DNA of 27,722 nt from Planctomycetota bacterium (GTDB taxonomy: Bacteria; Planctomycetota; Phycisphaerae; Phycisphaerales; SM1A02): the NCBI GenBank assembly GCA_003671065.1, contig QWPU01000002.1:1-27722 (forward strand), given 5' to 3'. How positions within the stretch are numbered: position 1 is the stretch's first letter; each line of letters opens with the position of its first letter. Shown in pieces: positions 6,115 to 14,056 of this stretch. A program made the translations under genes and the position numbers. The notes under the pieces were generated by a model. That model was not told the origin of the DNA and did not search any database. It saw nothing but the letters and a program-made list of their open reading frames with translations.

Positions 6115-7632
6115 TTACGAATACGATTTCACGACGGTCGCGCCTGGGTAGTAGCGCGCGAGAATGGCGTTTGGCTTCGAGCCTTTTTTCGCCATCGCTT
6201 CGGCGCCGTATTGGCACATGCCAACACCATGACCGTGACCGCGGCCCGTGATGACAAGGTCGCCCGCGAGCACGAGTGGCTCGAAATTAGCGCTTTTCAC
6301 GCGCTCTTTCGAAGGACGCAGTTCGGATGGGTTCGCAGGATCCGCGTTGAGGGCGTAACGCAATCGCTCGGCAGTAACCTCATGCACTTTGCCCTTGGCA
6401 TCAGTGATCTTGAAACTCACAGGCCGACCCGCAGGATTGCGCGCGCCAAGATCGACTCGACGAATGCCATCCACTTTGAAGAGCGACGCATAGCCTTCGA
6501 CGCGTGCCCATTCGGGAAGTGTTCGCGCAAACGCCGCCACCGCAAAGCTTGAACGCCATCGGTAAGTCGGTGAAGCCGAGCAGCAATCCTTCGAGTCCTG
6601 CTTCGACACTTGCAATGGCGCGATGTCGTGCAAGATCGAACTTGAAATCGCATCGCGCGCGCTCGCACGCTGACCGCCGCAGCAACTGGAGTAGTACGCG
6701 GGAACGATGCGCTGTTCAAAAAGCAAGACCTGTCCGCGCGTCGCTGCCACCGCATCAAGACTGCGCTGATGCGTCGTCGCGCCAACCCACGCTTGCCCCT
6801 GCTCGCCCGCAACCACATCGTAATGACGGCGACCGCGCCAACGCTCCGCTTCGCACAACGCCCAACTGCGTGCGGCAATCGCTTGCGCGTTATGCGTGTT
6901 CGCGGTCCACTTGTTGAACAACTCGCGGCTGATCACGCCTGGCAGATATGTCTCCATCGCGACTTCATGCACGATATCCACGGGCGTTTCGACATCGGAG
7001 AGTTGCGGTACGAGGCGCAATGTGCCTGGCCATTCACTTCCGTACACACGCAATCGTTGCGGCTCACCTCGAAGCGCTGTGATTTCCAGCGTGGCCCGCG
7101 AGGTCACGCCGATGCTCTTTGCGCGCTTGCTTCCCGCGGCTTCAGTGACCTTCCATCCTGCAGCGGTCCACAAGAATTCAACTGGGCTCACAGCGACAAT
7201 GCCTGCACGGCCAGCATCCGCTTCAATGATCCAGATCGAAGCTCCAGGTCCACTCACTTGCAACTTCGGATCAGCCTTGGGAAGACCGCCAGTGCGAATG
7301 CGAATCGCGGGCTCCGATGTTGGCGCAAGCGGACGCTCCATCGGCGGCAGAGGCTTCGCAACCGGGCCTGCTGGCGTTTCTTCGACGGCTTCAACCTGCG
7401 CCCCCTTGGCTCCCGCAGGCTCAGCAATAGGCTGCGTCGATGCGGTCTTGGAAGCCCCACCAGCAGCCCCCGCAGCATCGGGCTTGCTCCCAGCATCCGC
7501 GCCGTTCCCACGCGGCGGACGCATTCCTTGCGGTTGATCACACCCAACAACAACAGCGACAGCCCCCGCTGCAGCAACTGCAGTGGCAAGGAGGAAAGTT
7601 CGTCTGTTCTGATCGAAGGCGTGCGAGTCCAT
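6115..7632 (-). CDS. SpoIID/LytB-domain lipoprotein
   Basis: I take the ATG at 7632 (505 aa) rather than the longer frame to 7710, because it is followed by an export signal. That signal has twin arginines (NRRTFLLA, residues 9-16), a hydrophobic Ala/Val stretch and a lipobox VVGC with Cys31, suggesting a lipoprotein, possibly Tat-exported. Residues about 35-110 are a Pro/Ala/Gly-rich linker. The SpoIID domain follows: METYLPGVISREL, QAIAARSWALCEAE, YYSSCCGGQ, and the C-terminal GRGHGHGVGMCQYGAEAMA. In SpoIID these features belong to a peptidoglycan glycan-strand-cleaving lytic transglycosylase, so a cell-wall role at the membrane is likely. It is about twice the size of the bare domain. It lies downstream of the TPR/alpha-CTD gene, separated by a 78-nt gap with a stem-loop. 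Confidence 0.82.
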   Translation of the reverse strand: MDSHAFDQNRRTFLLATAVAAAGAVAVVVGCDQPQGMRPPRGNGADAGSKPDAAGAAGGASKTASTQPIAEPAGAKGAQVEAVEETPAGPVAKPLPPMERPLAPTSEPAIRIRTGGLPKADPKLQVSGPGASIWIIEADAGRAGIVAVSPVEFLWTAAGWKVTEAAGSKRAKSIGVTSRATLEITALRGEPQRLRVYGSEWPGTLRLVPQLSDVETPVDIVHEVAMETYLPGVISRELFNKWTANTHNAQAIAARSWALCEAERWRGRRHYDVVAGEQGQAWVGATTHQRSLDAVAATRGQVLLFEQRIVPAYYSSCCGGQRASARDAISSSILHDIAPLQVSKQDSKDCCSASPTYRWRSSFAVAAFARTLPEWARVEGYASLFKVDGIRRVDLGARNPAGRPVSFKITDAKGKVHEVTAERLRYALNADPANPSELRPSKERVKSANFEPLVLAGDLVITGRGHGHGVGMCQYGAEAMAKKGSKPNAILARYYPGATVVKSYS

Positions 7633-7673
7633 GCAGCCACCATTCTCGTGTAAGAACTGAGTTGTTCTCTCTA

Positions 7674-7710
7674 TTGCGCGAGTCCGAGACACTCGGATCC
7701 CCGCACGCAA
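7674..7710 (-). other. Imperfect stem-loop after alpha-CTD gene
   Basis: Directly after the stop of the TPR/alpha-CTD gene, TTGCG...CGCAA outer pairs and a perfect inner 6-bp stem TCCGAG/CTCGGA with a 3-nt loop can form. There is no T-tract, so it may be a processing or RNA-stability structure rather than an intrinsic terminator. Confidence 0.3.
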
Positions 7711-8628
7711 TTACGAGAGTTGTCGCAGCGAAAGTCCGTGCTGCTGAAGTCGTTCGCGAATCTCGTGCAAGCTCGTCGCGCCGAAGTTCTTCACGCCCAT
7801 CAACTCGGCTTCAGTGCGCGAAGCGAGTTCGCCAATCGAGCCAATGTTGAGAAGTTGAAGCGCCTTGCGCGCGCGAACCGAGAGTTCCAATGCGCTGATC
7901 GGCTTGTTGAGCGTGGTCTCAGGAACAATGGACTTGAGTTCATCAAGAATGTCCTTGCGCACGCCCGACTTGCCCTGGCCATCGAGGCCTTGACCAAGAC
8001 GCAAACCCTTTGTGGAAAGCATCGCCTTGATTTCGACCAGCGATTGCTCGCCAAAATTCTTGTAGCTCAGAAGCTCGGCTTCGGTGATCTTCAAAAGATC
8101 GCCAAGCGTGCGAATCTGCATCTTCTTCAGGCAATTTCGCGCGCGAACCGAGAGTTCGAAATCAGTGACAGGCGTATCGAGAATTGCATTGCCCAGACCA
8201 ATTGGTCCGCCTTCGCTCTCGACTTGCATGTGCTTGCTCGCTTGCACATCCTTGAGGAAGAGGCGCGCACGGCTGTGGTTTGGATCGGTGTCGACCACTT
8301 GGATCAGCAGGCGCTCGGCGCGGAGAAACTCGCCGCGGTCTTCGCAGATCACTGCGAGATTCACAAGCGCGTTCACATGCGGCTTCTTGTTGTTCGTGAG
8401 CTCGGTGTAGAGCGCGACAGCTTCGTTCTCTTCGCCACCGAGATCGAGCAAGTAGGCAAGATTAAAGGTGATCGATTGATCGTCAGACAGCTCACGCGCG
8501 GCGCGATACTGCTGCACCGCACCATCACGATCGCGTGCTTTCTCAAGGCGCACTGCCTCAGCAACATGCTTCTTCACAGCCTCAGGATTTCCTGCCTTGC
8601 CACCAATCACCGTGTCGAGTCCGCTCAT
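7711..8628 (-). CDS. TPR protein with two RNA polymerase alpha-CTD domains
   Basis: This 305-residue protein has TPR-like helices at about 16-130, then two tandem copies of the RNA polymerase alpha subunit C-terminal domain (about 152-212 and 242-302). Each copy has the helix-1 pattern ELSVRAR and the later NFGxxSLxEI. The arginine equivalent to E. coli alpha R265, which contacts UP-element DNA, is kept in both (R162 and R252), as are the Gly and Ser of the second contact loop. The position of N268 is Asn in the first copy and Lys in the second. There is no alpha N-terminal dimerisation domain, so it is not the polymerase subunit. TPR/alpha-CTD proteins of this kind are known hypotheticals in planctomycetes (from memory). 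I infer a DNA-binding or sigma/activator-docking adaptor. It precedes the SpoIID-like gene and follows the MATE gene. Confidence 0.8.
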   Translation of the reverse strand: MSGLDTVIGGKAGNPEAVKKHVAEAVRLEKARDRDGAVQQYRAARELSDDQSITFNLAYLLDLGGEENEAVALYTELTNNKKPHVNALVNLAVICEDRGEFLRAERLLIQVVDTDPNHSRARLFLKDVQASKHMQVESEGGPIGLGNAILDTPVTDFELSVRARNCLKKMQIRTLGDLLKITEAELLSYKNFGEQSLVEIKAMLSTKGLRLGQGLDGQGKSGVRKDILDELKSIVPETTLNKPISALELSVRARKALQLLNIGSIGELASRTEAELMGVKNFGATSLHEIRERLQQHGLSLRQLS

Positions 8629-8758
8629 CGAAATTTGATCCTGCTGTGAAATTTTGCTTTGCGCGTGGCACTAGCCAACATCGCTATCGAAGGGGCGAGT
8701 GTAGCCATAACGGCAGCGCTCAACCATGCACGCGCCGAGCCTCGGCTCCCATAACCGC

Positions 8759-10198
8759 TTAGTGATTTTCCGCTTCACCTTTGAGCAAGTGAAGTCGTCG
8801 CCAACCGCCGCGCTCGAAGCGAGTCGCAACGACGACGCCGAGGATAATGATGTACACCGTCGCGGCAATCCACGGTCCTGTCGAAGCAAGATCGGGGCGC
8901 AACCGCGTCATCGCAACGCCGCCGCCGACGATGACGACCCACGAGAGAATCACGGTCGCAAGGCCTGGAAACAGCGTGTCGCCCGCGCCGCGCAGCGCAC
9001 CGATGTAGACGATTCCGACACCGTCGAGCATTTGGAAGATGGCGGCGCAAATGAAGATCGTCGAGCCGATTTCGCAAATGCGCGCGGCTTCAAGGAGCGG
9101 CACGCTGCTGTCAATGAACACGCTGGTGAGTTGGTGGCGAAACACGATGAAGACCACGGCGCAGAGCCCCATCCACAGCAGCGCCATGCCGACCGCGATA
9201 TGAGCGGCTCGGCGCGCGGCGTCGAGGTTCCCTTCGCCAATGTGCTTACCCACAAGGCTTGTAGCCGCCGACGACAGCCCCACCGCGGGCATGAAGGAGA
9301 TGTGCACGAAGCGCATCGCGGCCCAACCCGCGGTCATGTGCTCGGTGCCGAAGCCGCCCGCGAGGATCGTCATAAAGATCGCCCAACACACCATTTCGTT
9401 GGCGAACTGCAATCCCGCAGGCCAGCCGAGTTGGATGATTTCTTTCATCGCGCCGAAGTCAGGCCGCCACGCGTGGCGGATTCCGAGCTCAGCGTCGAGC
9501 CTGCGCGAGAGAAAGACCCACAGCGGAATGATGGTTTCCACCGCGGTGCCGAACAGCGTTCCAATGGCGGCGCCCATAACGCCGTACGCGGGGATCTCCA
9601 CCCCGAAGGTCATCCAGTATGGGACAGGCAAGTCAAAGTTCGGTGCGCCTTGCGAGCCGAAGATCAACGCGTAGCTCGCGACACAGTTTGCAATGTTGCC
9701 AGCAATTGCGGCGATCGTCACCACTTTCGGGCGCTGCAATCCAAAGAAGAAATGCGAGAGCGCCTTTGCGCCCACGGTGATGAAACCGCCAAGCAGGAGG
9801 ATGCGCGCGTACGAAGTTTCGATCTCAACGAGCGCGGGCTCGTGTCCCATCGCGCCGAAGAGGAGTCCGAGGCAACCCGCGTAAGGCAGCAGTACGCAGC
9901 ACCAGAAGATGACCGCGATCCACATTCCCGCCCAGCCGTAACGCGCAATCTCGCTGCTTCGCCGCGCGCCAACTCGCTGCGCCACCAGCGTGTTCACAAG
10001 CGCGAGCGTTCCAAACGCCGCGGAAATCGGCGCCCACGACCACATCCCACCGTTGCCCTGCGCCGCAACTTCCAACGGACCCAACATCGACACCATGAGG
10101 CTGTCGACGAACTGCATCGCCGTGTAACTGAGCATCGCAATGACGGTGGGCCACGCCTGCGCCCAAACTTCTGCGATATCAGAGCGACGCGGGATCAT
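8759..10198 (-). CDS. MATE family efflux transporter
   Basis: This 479-residue, highly hydrophobic protein has about twelve predicted membrane segments arranged as two similar halves. The N-terminal half has AWPTVIAMLSYTAMQFVDSLMV, the usual MATE opening, and NTLVAQRVGA. The second half has the matching QLGWPAGLQFANEMVCWAIF and SLVGKHIGEGN, typical of the MATE_efflux family. Such proteins export cationic drugs or metabolites in exchange for Na+ or H+ across the inner membrane. Length is normal for the family. It ends 130 bp before the TPR/alpha-CTD gene and starts 45 bp after the nuoG stop. No Shine-Dalgarno is obvious before the ATG. Substrate unknown. Confidence 0.9.
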   Translation of the reverse strand: MIPRRSDIAEVWAQAWPTVIAMLSYTAMQFVDSLMVSMLGPLEVAAQGNGGMWSWAPISAAFGTLALVNTLVAQRVGARRSSEIARYGWAGMWIAVIFWCCVLLPYAGCLGLLFGAMGHEPALVEIETSYARILLLGGFITVGAKALSHFFFGLQRPKVVTIAAIAGNIANCVASYALIFGSQGAPNFDLPVPYWMTFGVEIPAYGVMGAAIGTLFGTAVETIIPLWVFLSRRLDAELGIRHAWRPDFGAMKEIIQLGWPAGLQFANEMVCWAIFMTILAGGFGTEHMTAGWAAMRFVHISFMPAVGLSSAATSLVGKHIGEGNLDAARRAAHIAVGMALLWMGLCAVVFIVFRHQLTSVFIDSSVPLLEAARICEIGSTIFICAAIFQMLDGVGIVYIGALRGAGDTLFPGLATVILSWVVIVGGGVAMTRLRPDLASTGPWIAATVYIIILGVVVATRFERGGWRRLHLLKGEAENH

Positions 10199-10243
10199 GG
10201 CGCGAAGGGTAGCGAGTCAAGATCAGCAAGCGCGCGCCCGCAC

Positions 10244-11905
10244 TCACAACTGCGACATCGCCATGTCGCTCTCGACGGTCTCCGTCTGCTCGGGTGCGTG
10301 GAGCGCGTGAGCCATGCAGTCGAGCGTGGCGACCTTTGCCATCTCAGTTCGCGTTGCGTTCGCGCAGTAATTTGTCGTGATCTTCCCTGCTCGTGCAGCC
10401 GCGAGGTCAAGCGCGATTTGCGATTCGCTTCTCGCGTACTCGACGGTATCGATTGCTTGTTCGAAGCTTTGAAGTCGACTCTTCGCGTTCTCGAATGAGC
10501 CGGCTTTCTCGAGCCAGGTTGCGCCTGGGAGCACGATCGTTGCCATTGCGGTGACTGTGTTTGGAAGCGTGTCGATCGAGACGATCGTCGCAACATTTTT
10601 GAGCGCAGCAGCCATCGAAGGCGTCACCCACGCGCTTGCATAGTTGCCTGTGACAATCGCGCCGCCGTAGCTGCCGCTTGCGAGTGCCGACTCGAAGCCT
10701 TGCGCGTTGGCCACTGGCTTACCGTTGGCAAGCGCTTCCAACACGCGACGCACTCCGCGCGCATTTGGCGCTTTTTCCGCGCGAATCGTGAAGCCGCCTG
10801 GAAATGTCTTGTCTTCACCGTTGAATGGAATCGGTCCAACCGCGAGCAACGCATCGGCATCAACGCTCAACGCGTAACGCGCCAAATGAAACGCATCTTC
10901 GCACGACAACATCGGACTCACCAGCAGCGCGAGATTCTTCTTCGTCACCGTTCGCAGCGTGGTCATCGCGCTATCAACAGCCGCAAGCGCAGTGCGCCAT
11001 GCTTCCACTGGCTTGAGCACATCGAACGCTTCTTTGCCGCGAATTGACGGCATGGTGATGCGCGCATCAGCGTGCACGAACTTCCAACCGTAGCGCACTT
11101 CATCGGTGATCCACCACTGGTTCACCGCCTCGTTCACGCGCGGCTTGATGCGATACACGCGGCCTTCATTGTGTTCGACAGAAATATTGTCGCCGCTGGC
11201 AGTAATGCCGTCGATCGACGCGGTCTTCTTCAAGAACCACACGCGCTGTTGGAAGAGGAAATCTTTGTCGAGCAGCGCGCCCACTGGGCAGAGGTCAACG
11301 ACATTTCCTGCGAGCTCATTGTCGAGCGCCATGCCTGGAAAGATGTCGATTTGCTCGGTCGAACCGCGGCCATCGACCATGAGTTCATTCGTGCCCGTGA
11401 CTTCACGCGTGAAGCGCACGCAGCGAGTGCACATGATGCAGCGATCGCTGTAGAGCAGAATGTTTGGGCCAACATCCTTCTTCGGCTGCTTGTTTTTCGC
11501 CTCTTGGAAGCGGCTTTCGCTGCGGCCGTATTGGTACGAGTAATCCTGCAAATGGCACTCGCCCGCTTGATCGCACACAGGGCAATCCACAGGGTGATTG
11601 ATGAGCAAGAGCTCCATCACTGACTTCTGATTGGCGACGGCTTTCGGGCTATCGGTGTAGACCACCATGCCCGCTGCGGCGGCTTGCTGACATGTTGGAA
11701 CGAGCTTTGGAAACGGCTCAAGCTTGCCCGTCTTCGAGTTCGGTTGCCAGACTTCGCCGAGGCAAATGCGGCAATTCGCCACCACCGAAAGACTCGGGTG
11801 ATAGCAGTAGTGCGGCACTTCGATGCCTTGATCGAGTGCGGCTTGAAGGATCGTTTGTCCAGGCGTGAAGGGATACTTCTTGCCGTTGATCGTGAGCTCA
11901 GCCAT
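10244..11905 (-). CDS. nuoG: NADH-quinone oxidoreductase subunit G (short form)
   Basis: Starting at the ATG at 11905 (553 aa; the frame extends 15 codons further without similarity), the N-terminus is a typical NuoG ferredoxin domain. The [2Fe-2S] ligands are C34, C45, C48 and C72. The His-ligated cluster is H104, C108, C111 and C117 (HPVDCPVCDQAGEC). A [4Fe-4S] cluster is formed by C156, C159, C162 and C206. The rest (about 220-553) is a reduced molybdopterin oxidoreductase-type domain without a recognisable cofactor site. It is much shorter than the roughly 900-residue E. coli protein but within the range of short forms. It would be the electron-input subunit of complex I. No other nuo gene lies beside it, which is unusual. 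A -10 box 8 nt before the start suggests a leaderless mRNA. Confidence 0.88.
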   Translation of the reverse strand: MAELTINGKKYPFTPGQTILQAALDQGIEVPHYCYHPSLSVVANCRICLGEVWQPNSKTGKLEPFPKLVPTCQQAAAAGMVVYTDSPKAVANQKSVMELLLINHPVDCPVCDQAGECHLQDYSYQYGRSESRFQEAKNKQPKKDVGPNILLYSDRCIMCTRCVRFTREVTGTNELMVDGRGSTEQIDIFPGMALDNELAGNVVDLCPVGALLDKDFLFQQRVWFLKKTASIDGITASGDNISVEHNEGRVYRIKPRVNEAVNQWWITDEVRYGWKFVHADARITMPSIRGKEAFDVLKPVEAWRTALAAVDSAMTTLRTVTKKNLALLVSPMLSCEDAFHLARYALSVDADALLAVGPIPFNGEDKTFPGGFTIRAEKAPNARGVRRVLEALANGKPVANAQGFESALASGSYGGAIVTGNYASAWVTPSMAAALKNVATIVSIDTLPNTVTAMATIVLPGATWLEKAGSFENAKSRLQSFEQAIDTVEYARSESQIALDLAAARAGKITTNYCANATRTEMAKVATLDCMAHALHAPEQTETVESDMAMSQL

Positions 11906-11913
11906 AGCGTTGC

Positions 11914-11919
11914 AATGTA
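11914..11919 (-). promoter_or_regulatory. -10 box for leaderless nuoG mRNA
   Basis: Minus-strand TACATT ends 8 nt before the nuoG ATG at 11905, with no Shine-Dalgarno between. It also supports that ATG over the upstream in-frame one. Confidence 0.4.
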
Positions 11920-11946
11920 GCGCAGACGCACGGGGTTGGCGCGGCA

Positions 11947-12588
11947 TCAATCAACTGAAGGGAGCGTCGCGAAGAGCAGTGCGATTCGCCCCGGCTTGCA
12001 GGAGATTTCGCGAACTTCGATGCGGCGATCATCGGCTAATCGGAAGCGTGCAATCGCGTGCGGCGAACTTGCGGCAAGGTGCGATTGCAGTGCAATGGTG
12101 AGTTCGGAGGCGAGTCCAGGAATCGGGAGACGGCCGATGCGCGGGGTCGCAATTGAGACCGCGATGCGTTCGTCTTCAATCGAAGGCGTGAACGCGAGCG
12201 ATGCGATGAATGGGCCGTATGGCTGCTCGACTTGGAGCGCGTCTGTGGTGCTAGCGATACGAAGCGCGGTGATCGGCGTGAGATCAGCAAGCGTCGGATC
12301 ATGCTCAATCCATTTGGGTAAACGCGTCGCGAGCCACGCATTGATGTCGGCGGGATCGATCGCGATTGCCCATTCCTCCCCCGCTGGTCGGACTTTGGTG
12401 ATCGCTGCGGCGAGCGCGTGCTCGAAGGCTTCAGCGCGTGTAACTGCGTCAAGCGGAAGTTGTGCTCGTTGTGATGGAGGAAGGCACGCAAGCGCGATGA
12501 TCGCAAGCAGCGCGCCGCCAATGAGAGCAAGCGCGAAACGAATTCGACGCGGTGATTCAAGCCTTGGCCCTTCGAACAATTCGTGCAC
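11947..12588 (-). CDS. Membrane-anchored protein of unknown function
   Basis: A 213-residue frame with a GTG start. One hydrophobic segment (about 17-36, FALALIGGALLAIIALACLP) follows an Arg-rich N-terminus, consistent with an N-in anchor and a periplasmic domain. The rest looks like a mixed alpha/beta domain: an early helix with WAIAIDPADINAWLATRLPKW, then several strands (IASLAF, RIAVSIATPRIG, RIEVREI). I do not recognise a family, although the 'INAWLA.RLP' phrase followed by strands recalls small planctomycete membrane proteins of unknown role. It lies between FabF and nuoG with a 41-bp gap to the nuoG start. A TATCAT box 7 nt before the GTG suggests its own promoter. Confidence 0.6.
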   Translation of the reverse strand: MHELFEGPRLESPRRIRFALALIGGALLAIIALACLPPSQRAQLPLDAVTRAEAFEHALAAAITKVRPAGEEWAIAIDPADINAWLATRLPKWIEHDPTLADLTPITALRIASTTDALQVEQPYGPFIASLAFTPSIEDERIAVSIATPRIGRLPIPGLASELTIALQSHLAASSPHAIARFRLADDRRIEVREISCKPGRIALLFATLPSVD

Positions 12589-12595
12589 GCGGCAA

Positions 12596-12601
12596 ATGAT
12601 A
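12596..12601 (-). promoter_or_regulatory. -10 box before the 213-aa membrane protein
   Basis: Minus-strand TATCAT ends 7 nt before the GTG start at 12588, consistent with leaderless transcription and supporting the GTG start. Confidence 0.4.
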
Positions 12602-12703
12602 GTGACTCACTGCGCAGAGACTTTGGCGCGCGTCGGTACGCGTCAACACTTCAACGCGCGAGTGCGGTCTCGGCGGGTCATGCAAGCGGTTTCATGCGAG
12701 CAA

Positions 12704-14044
12704 TCACACGAAGCGCTTCACAACCAGCGTGTCATTCTGTCCGCCGAAACCGAAACTATTCGAAAGACAGATGTCGACCTTCGCTGCGCGTGCATGATTG
12801 GGCACATAGTCAAGATCAAGATCAGGATCAGGCGTGCCGTAGTTAATCGTGGGCGGCAGCATGCCTTCGCGAATCGCAAGCACGCAGGTGATGAACTCAA
12901 CAGCACCTGCCGCGGCGATGAGATGACCCATCATGCCTTTGATCGAGCTCATCGGAATGTCTTTCGCGTGCTCGCCGAAAACACGCTTTACGCCGCGCGT
13001 TTCGATCGAATCGTTCTCTTTCGTGCCTGTGCCATGCGCGCTGATGTAATCAATCGCCGCGCGACCATCGGCTCGACGCGCGTTTGGATCAATGCCCGCC
13101 TGCTTGAGCGCAACACCCATCGACGCCGCGCCGCCGCGGCCTTCAGGTTGAATGTCAGTGATACGAAACGCATCCGCGCTCGAGCCATAGCCCGCAACTT
13201 CCGCAAGTGGCGTCGCGCCGCGAGCGAGTGCGTGCTCAAGGCTTTCGAGAATGATCATGCCCGAGCCTTCGCCCATGACGAAGCCATCTCGCGTCTTATC
13301 AAACGGTCGCGACGCTTTCGTCGGATCGCCCTTCGAAGTCGACAGCGCGGTGAGACGATTGAAGCCCGTCACACCGAGCACATGAATCATGGTGTGCGTG
13401 CCGCCTGAAATCATCACATCCGCGTCGCCGCGTTGAATGAGCGAGAAGGCCTCGCCGATCGCTTGTGTGCTCGCCGCGCACGCCGTGAGACAGTTGAGCG
13501 CTGGACCGCGCGCGCCGAATTCACGCGCCAAATGCGCGAGCGGCATGTTGGGCTCCTGCTCAACTTCACACATGCGATTCATCGCTTTGTGGGCAAAATC
13601 AGCCCATTTCACGCCGTCGATCGTGCGGGTCGCTTCATCGAAGCCTGCAATGTTGGACGCCGCGTAGTTCTCAAAATCAACGACGCCTTCACCTGCGCCG
13701 AGATACAAACCGACGCGCTTCTTGTTGAGCGCGGAGTAGTTTCCAAGACCCGATTGCGTCCATGCTTGGCACGCGGCGCCGAGCGCGAATTGCGAGTTGA
13801 GTCCCGCAGTCGCATGCACGCTCGCATCACGCACAAAGCGAGAAATGTCGTAGTCCTTCACTTGCGCGGCGAAGGTCGTTGGAAAAGTGCGCGCATCAAA
13901 GCGCGTGATCGCGCCCATGCCTGATTCGCTGTTCATCAAGCGTCGCCACACGCTGTCGATGTCGTGACCCATCGGCGTGACCCATCCCATGCCAGTGACA
14001 ACAACGCGGCGAGATGAAGCAGAATCTGGATCAGTGGAAGTCAT
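12704..14044 (-). CDS. fabF: Beta-ketoacyl-ACP synthase II
   Basis: This 446-residue protein is a complete thiolase-fold condensing enzyme that extends acyl-ACP with malonyl-ACP. The catalytic set is intact: Cys189 in NCLTACAAST, His337 in SAHGTGTKENDSIE, and Lys369 with His374 in IKGMMGHLIAAAGA. The C-terminal FGGQN is also present. The N-terminal VVVTGMGWVTPMG is typical of KAS I/II. It starts 12 bp downstream of the stop of a second KAS-like gene that lacks both catalytic histidines, so the two are probably co-transcribed and may form a heterodimer like KS-alpha/KS-beta pairs. No acyl carrier protein, ketoreductase or malonyl transferase gene is beside them, so it could serve general fatty acid synthesis or a specialised chain. 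Confidence 0.9.
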   Translation of the reverse strand: MTSTDPDSASSRRVVVTGMGWVTPMGHDIDSVWRRLMNSESGMGAITRFDARTFPTTFAAQVKDYDISRFVRDASVHATAGLNSQFALGAACQAWTQSGLGNYSALNKKRVGLYLGAGEGVVDFENYAASNIAGFDEATRTIDGVKWADFAHKAMNRMCEVEQEPNMPLAHLAREFGARGPALNCLTACAASTQAIGEAFSLIQRGDADVMISGGTHTMIHVLGVTGFNRLTALSTSKGDPTKASRPFDKTRDGFVMGEGSGMIILESLEHALARGATPLAEVAGYGSSADAFRITDIQPEGRGGAASMGVALKQAGIDPNARRADGRAAIDYISAHGTGTKENDSIETRGVKRVFGEHAKDIPMSSIKGMMGHLIAAAGAVEFITCVLAIREGMLPPTINYGTPDPDLDLDYVPNHARAAKVDICLSNSFGFGGQNDTLVVKRFV

Positions 14045-14056
14045 CGTGCATTGAAC

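Noticed and set aside
7633..7710. Upstream start of the SpoIID-like lipoprotein at 7710
   Set aside because: It would place 26 Arg-rich residues before the twin-arginine/lipobox signal and abut the previous stop through a stem-loop; the ATG at 7632 gives a normal signal peptide.
9619..9630. Third location of the GGGACAGGCA repeat inside the MATE gene
   Set aside because: Only 12 bp match and the downstream bases diverge; it encodes part of an ordinary loop (DLPVPYW), so coincidence is not excluded and I did not annotate it as a repeat copy.
8726..10498. 590-codon plus-strand open frame over the MATE gene
   Set aside because: It is the antisense shadow of the MATE transporter and part of nuoG: rich in Arg, His and Asp, with no domain, while the minus strand encodes clear membrane segments.
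11936..13408. 490-codon plus-strand open frame over the membrane protein and fabF
   Set aside because: Antisense shadow caused by codon composition; the minus strand carries the conserved FabF active-site motifs in the same interval.
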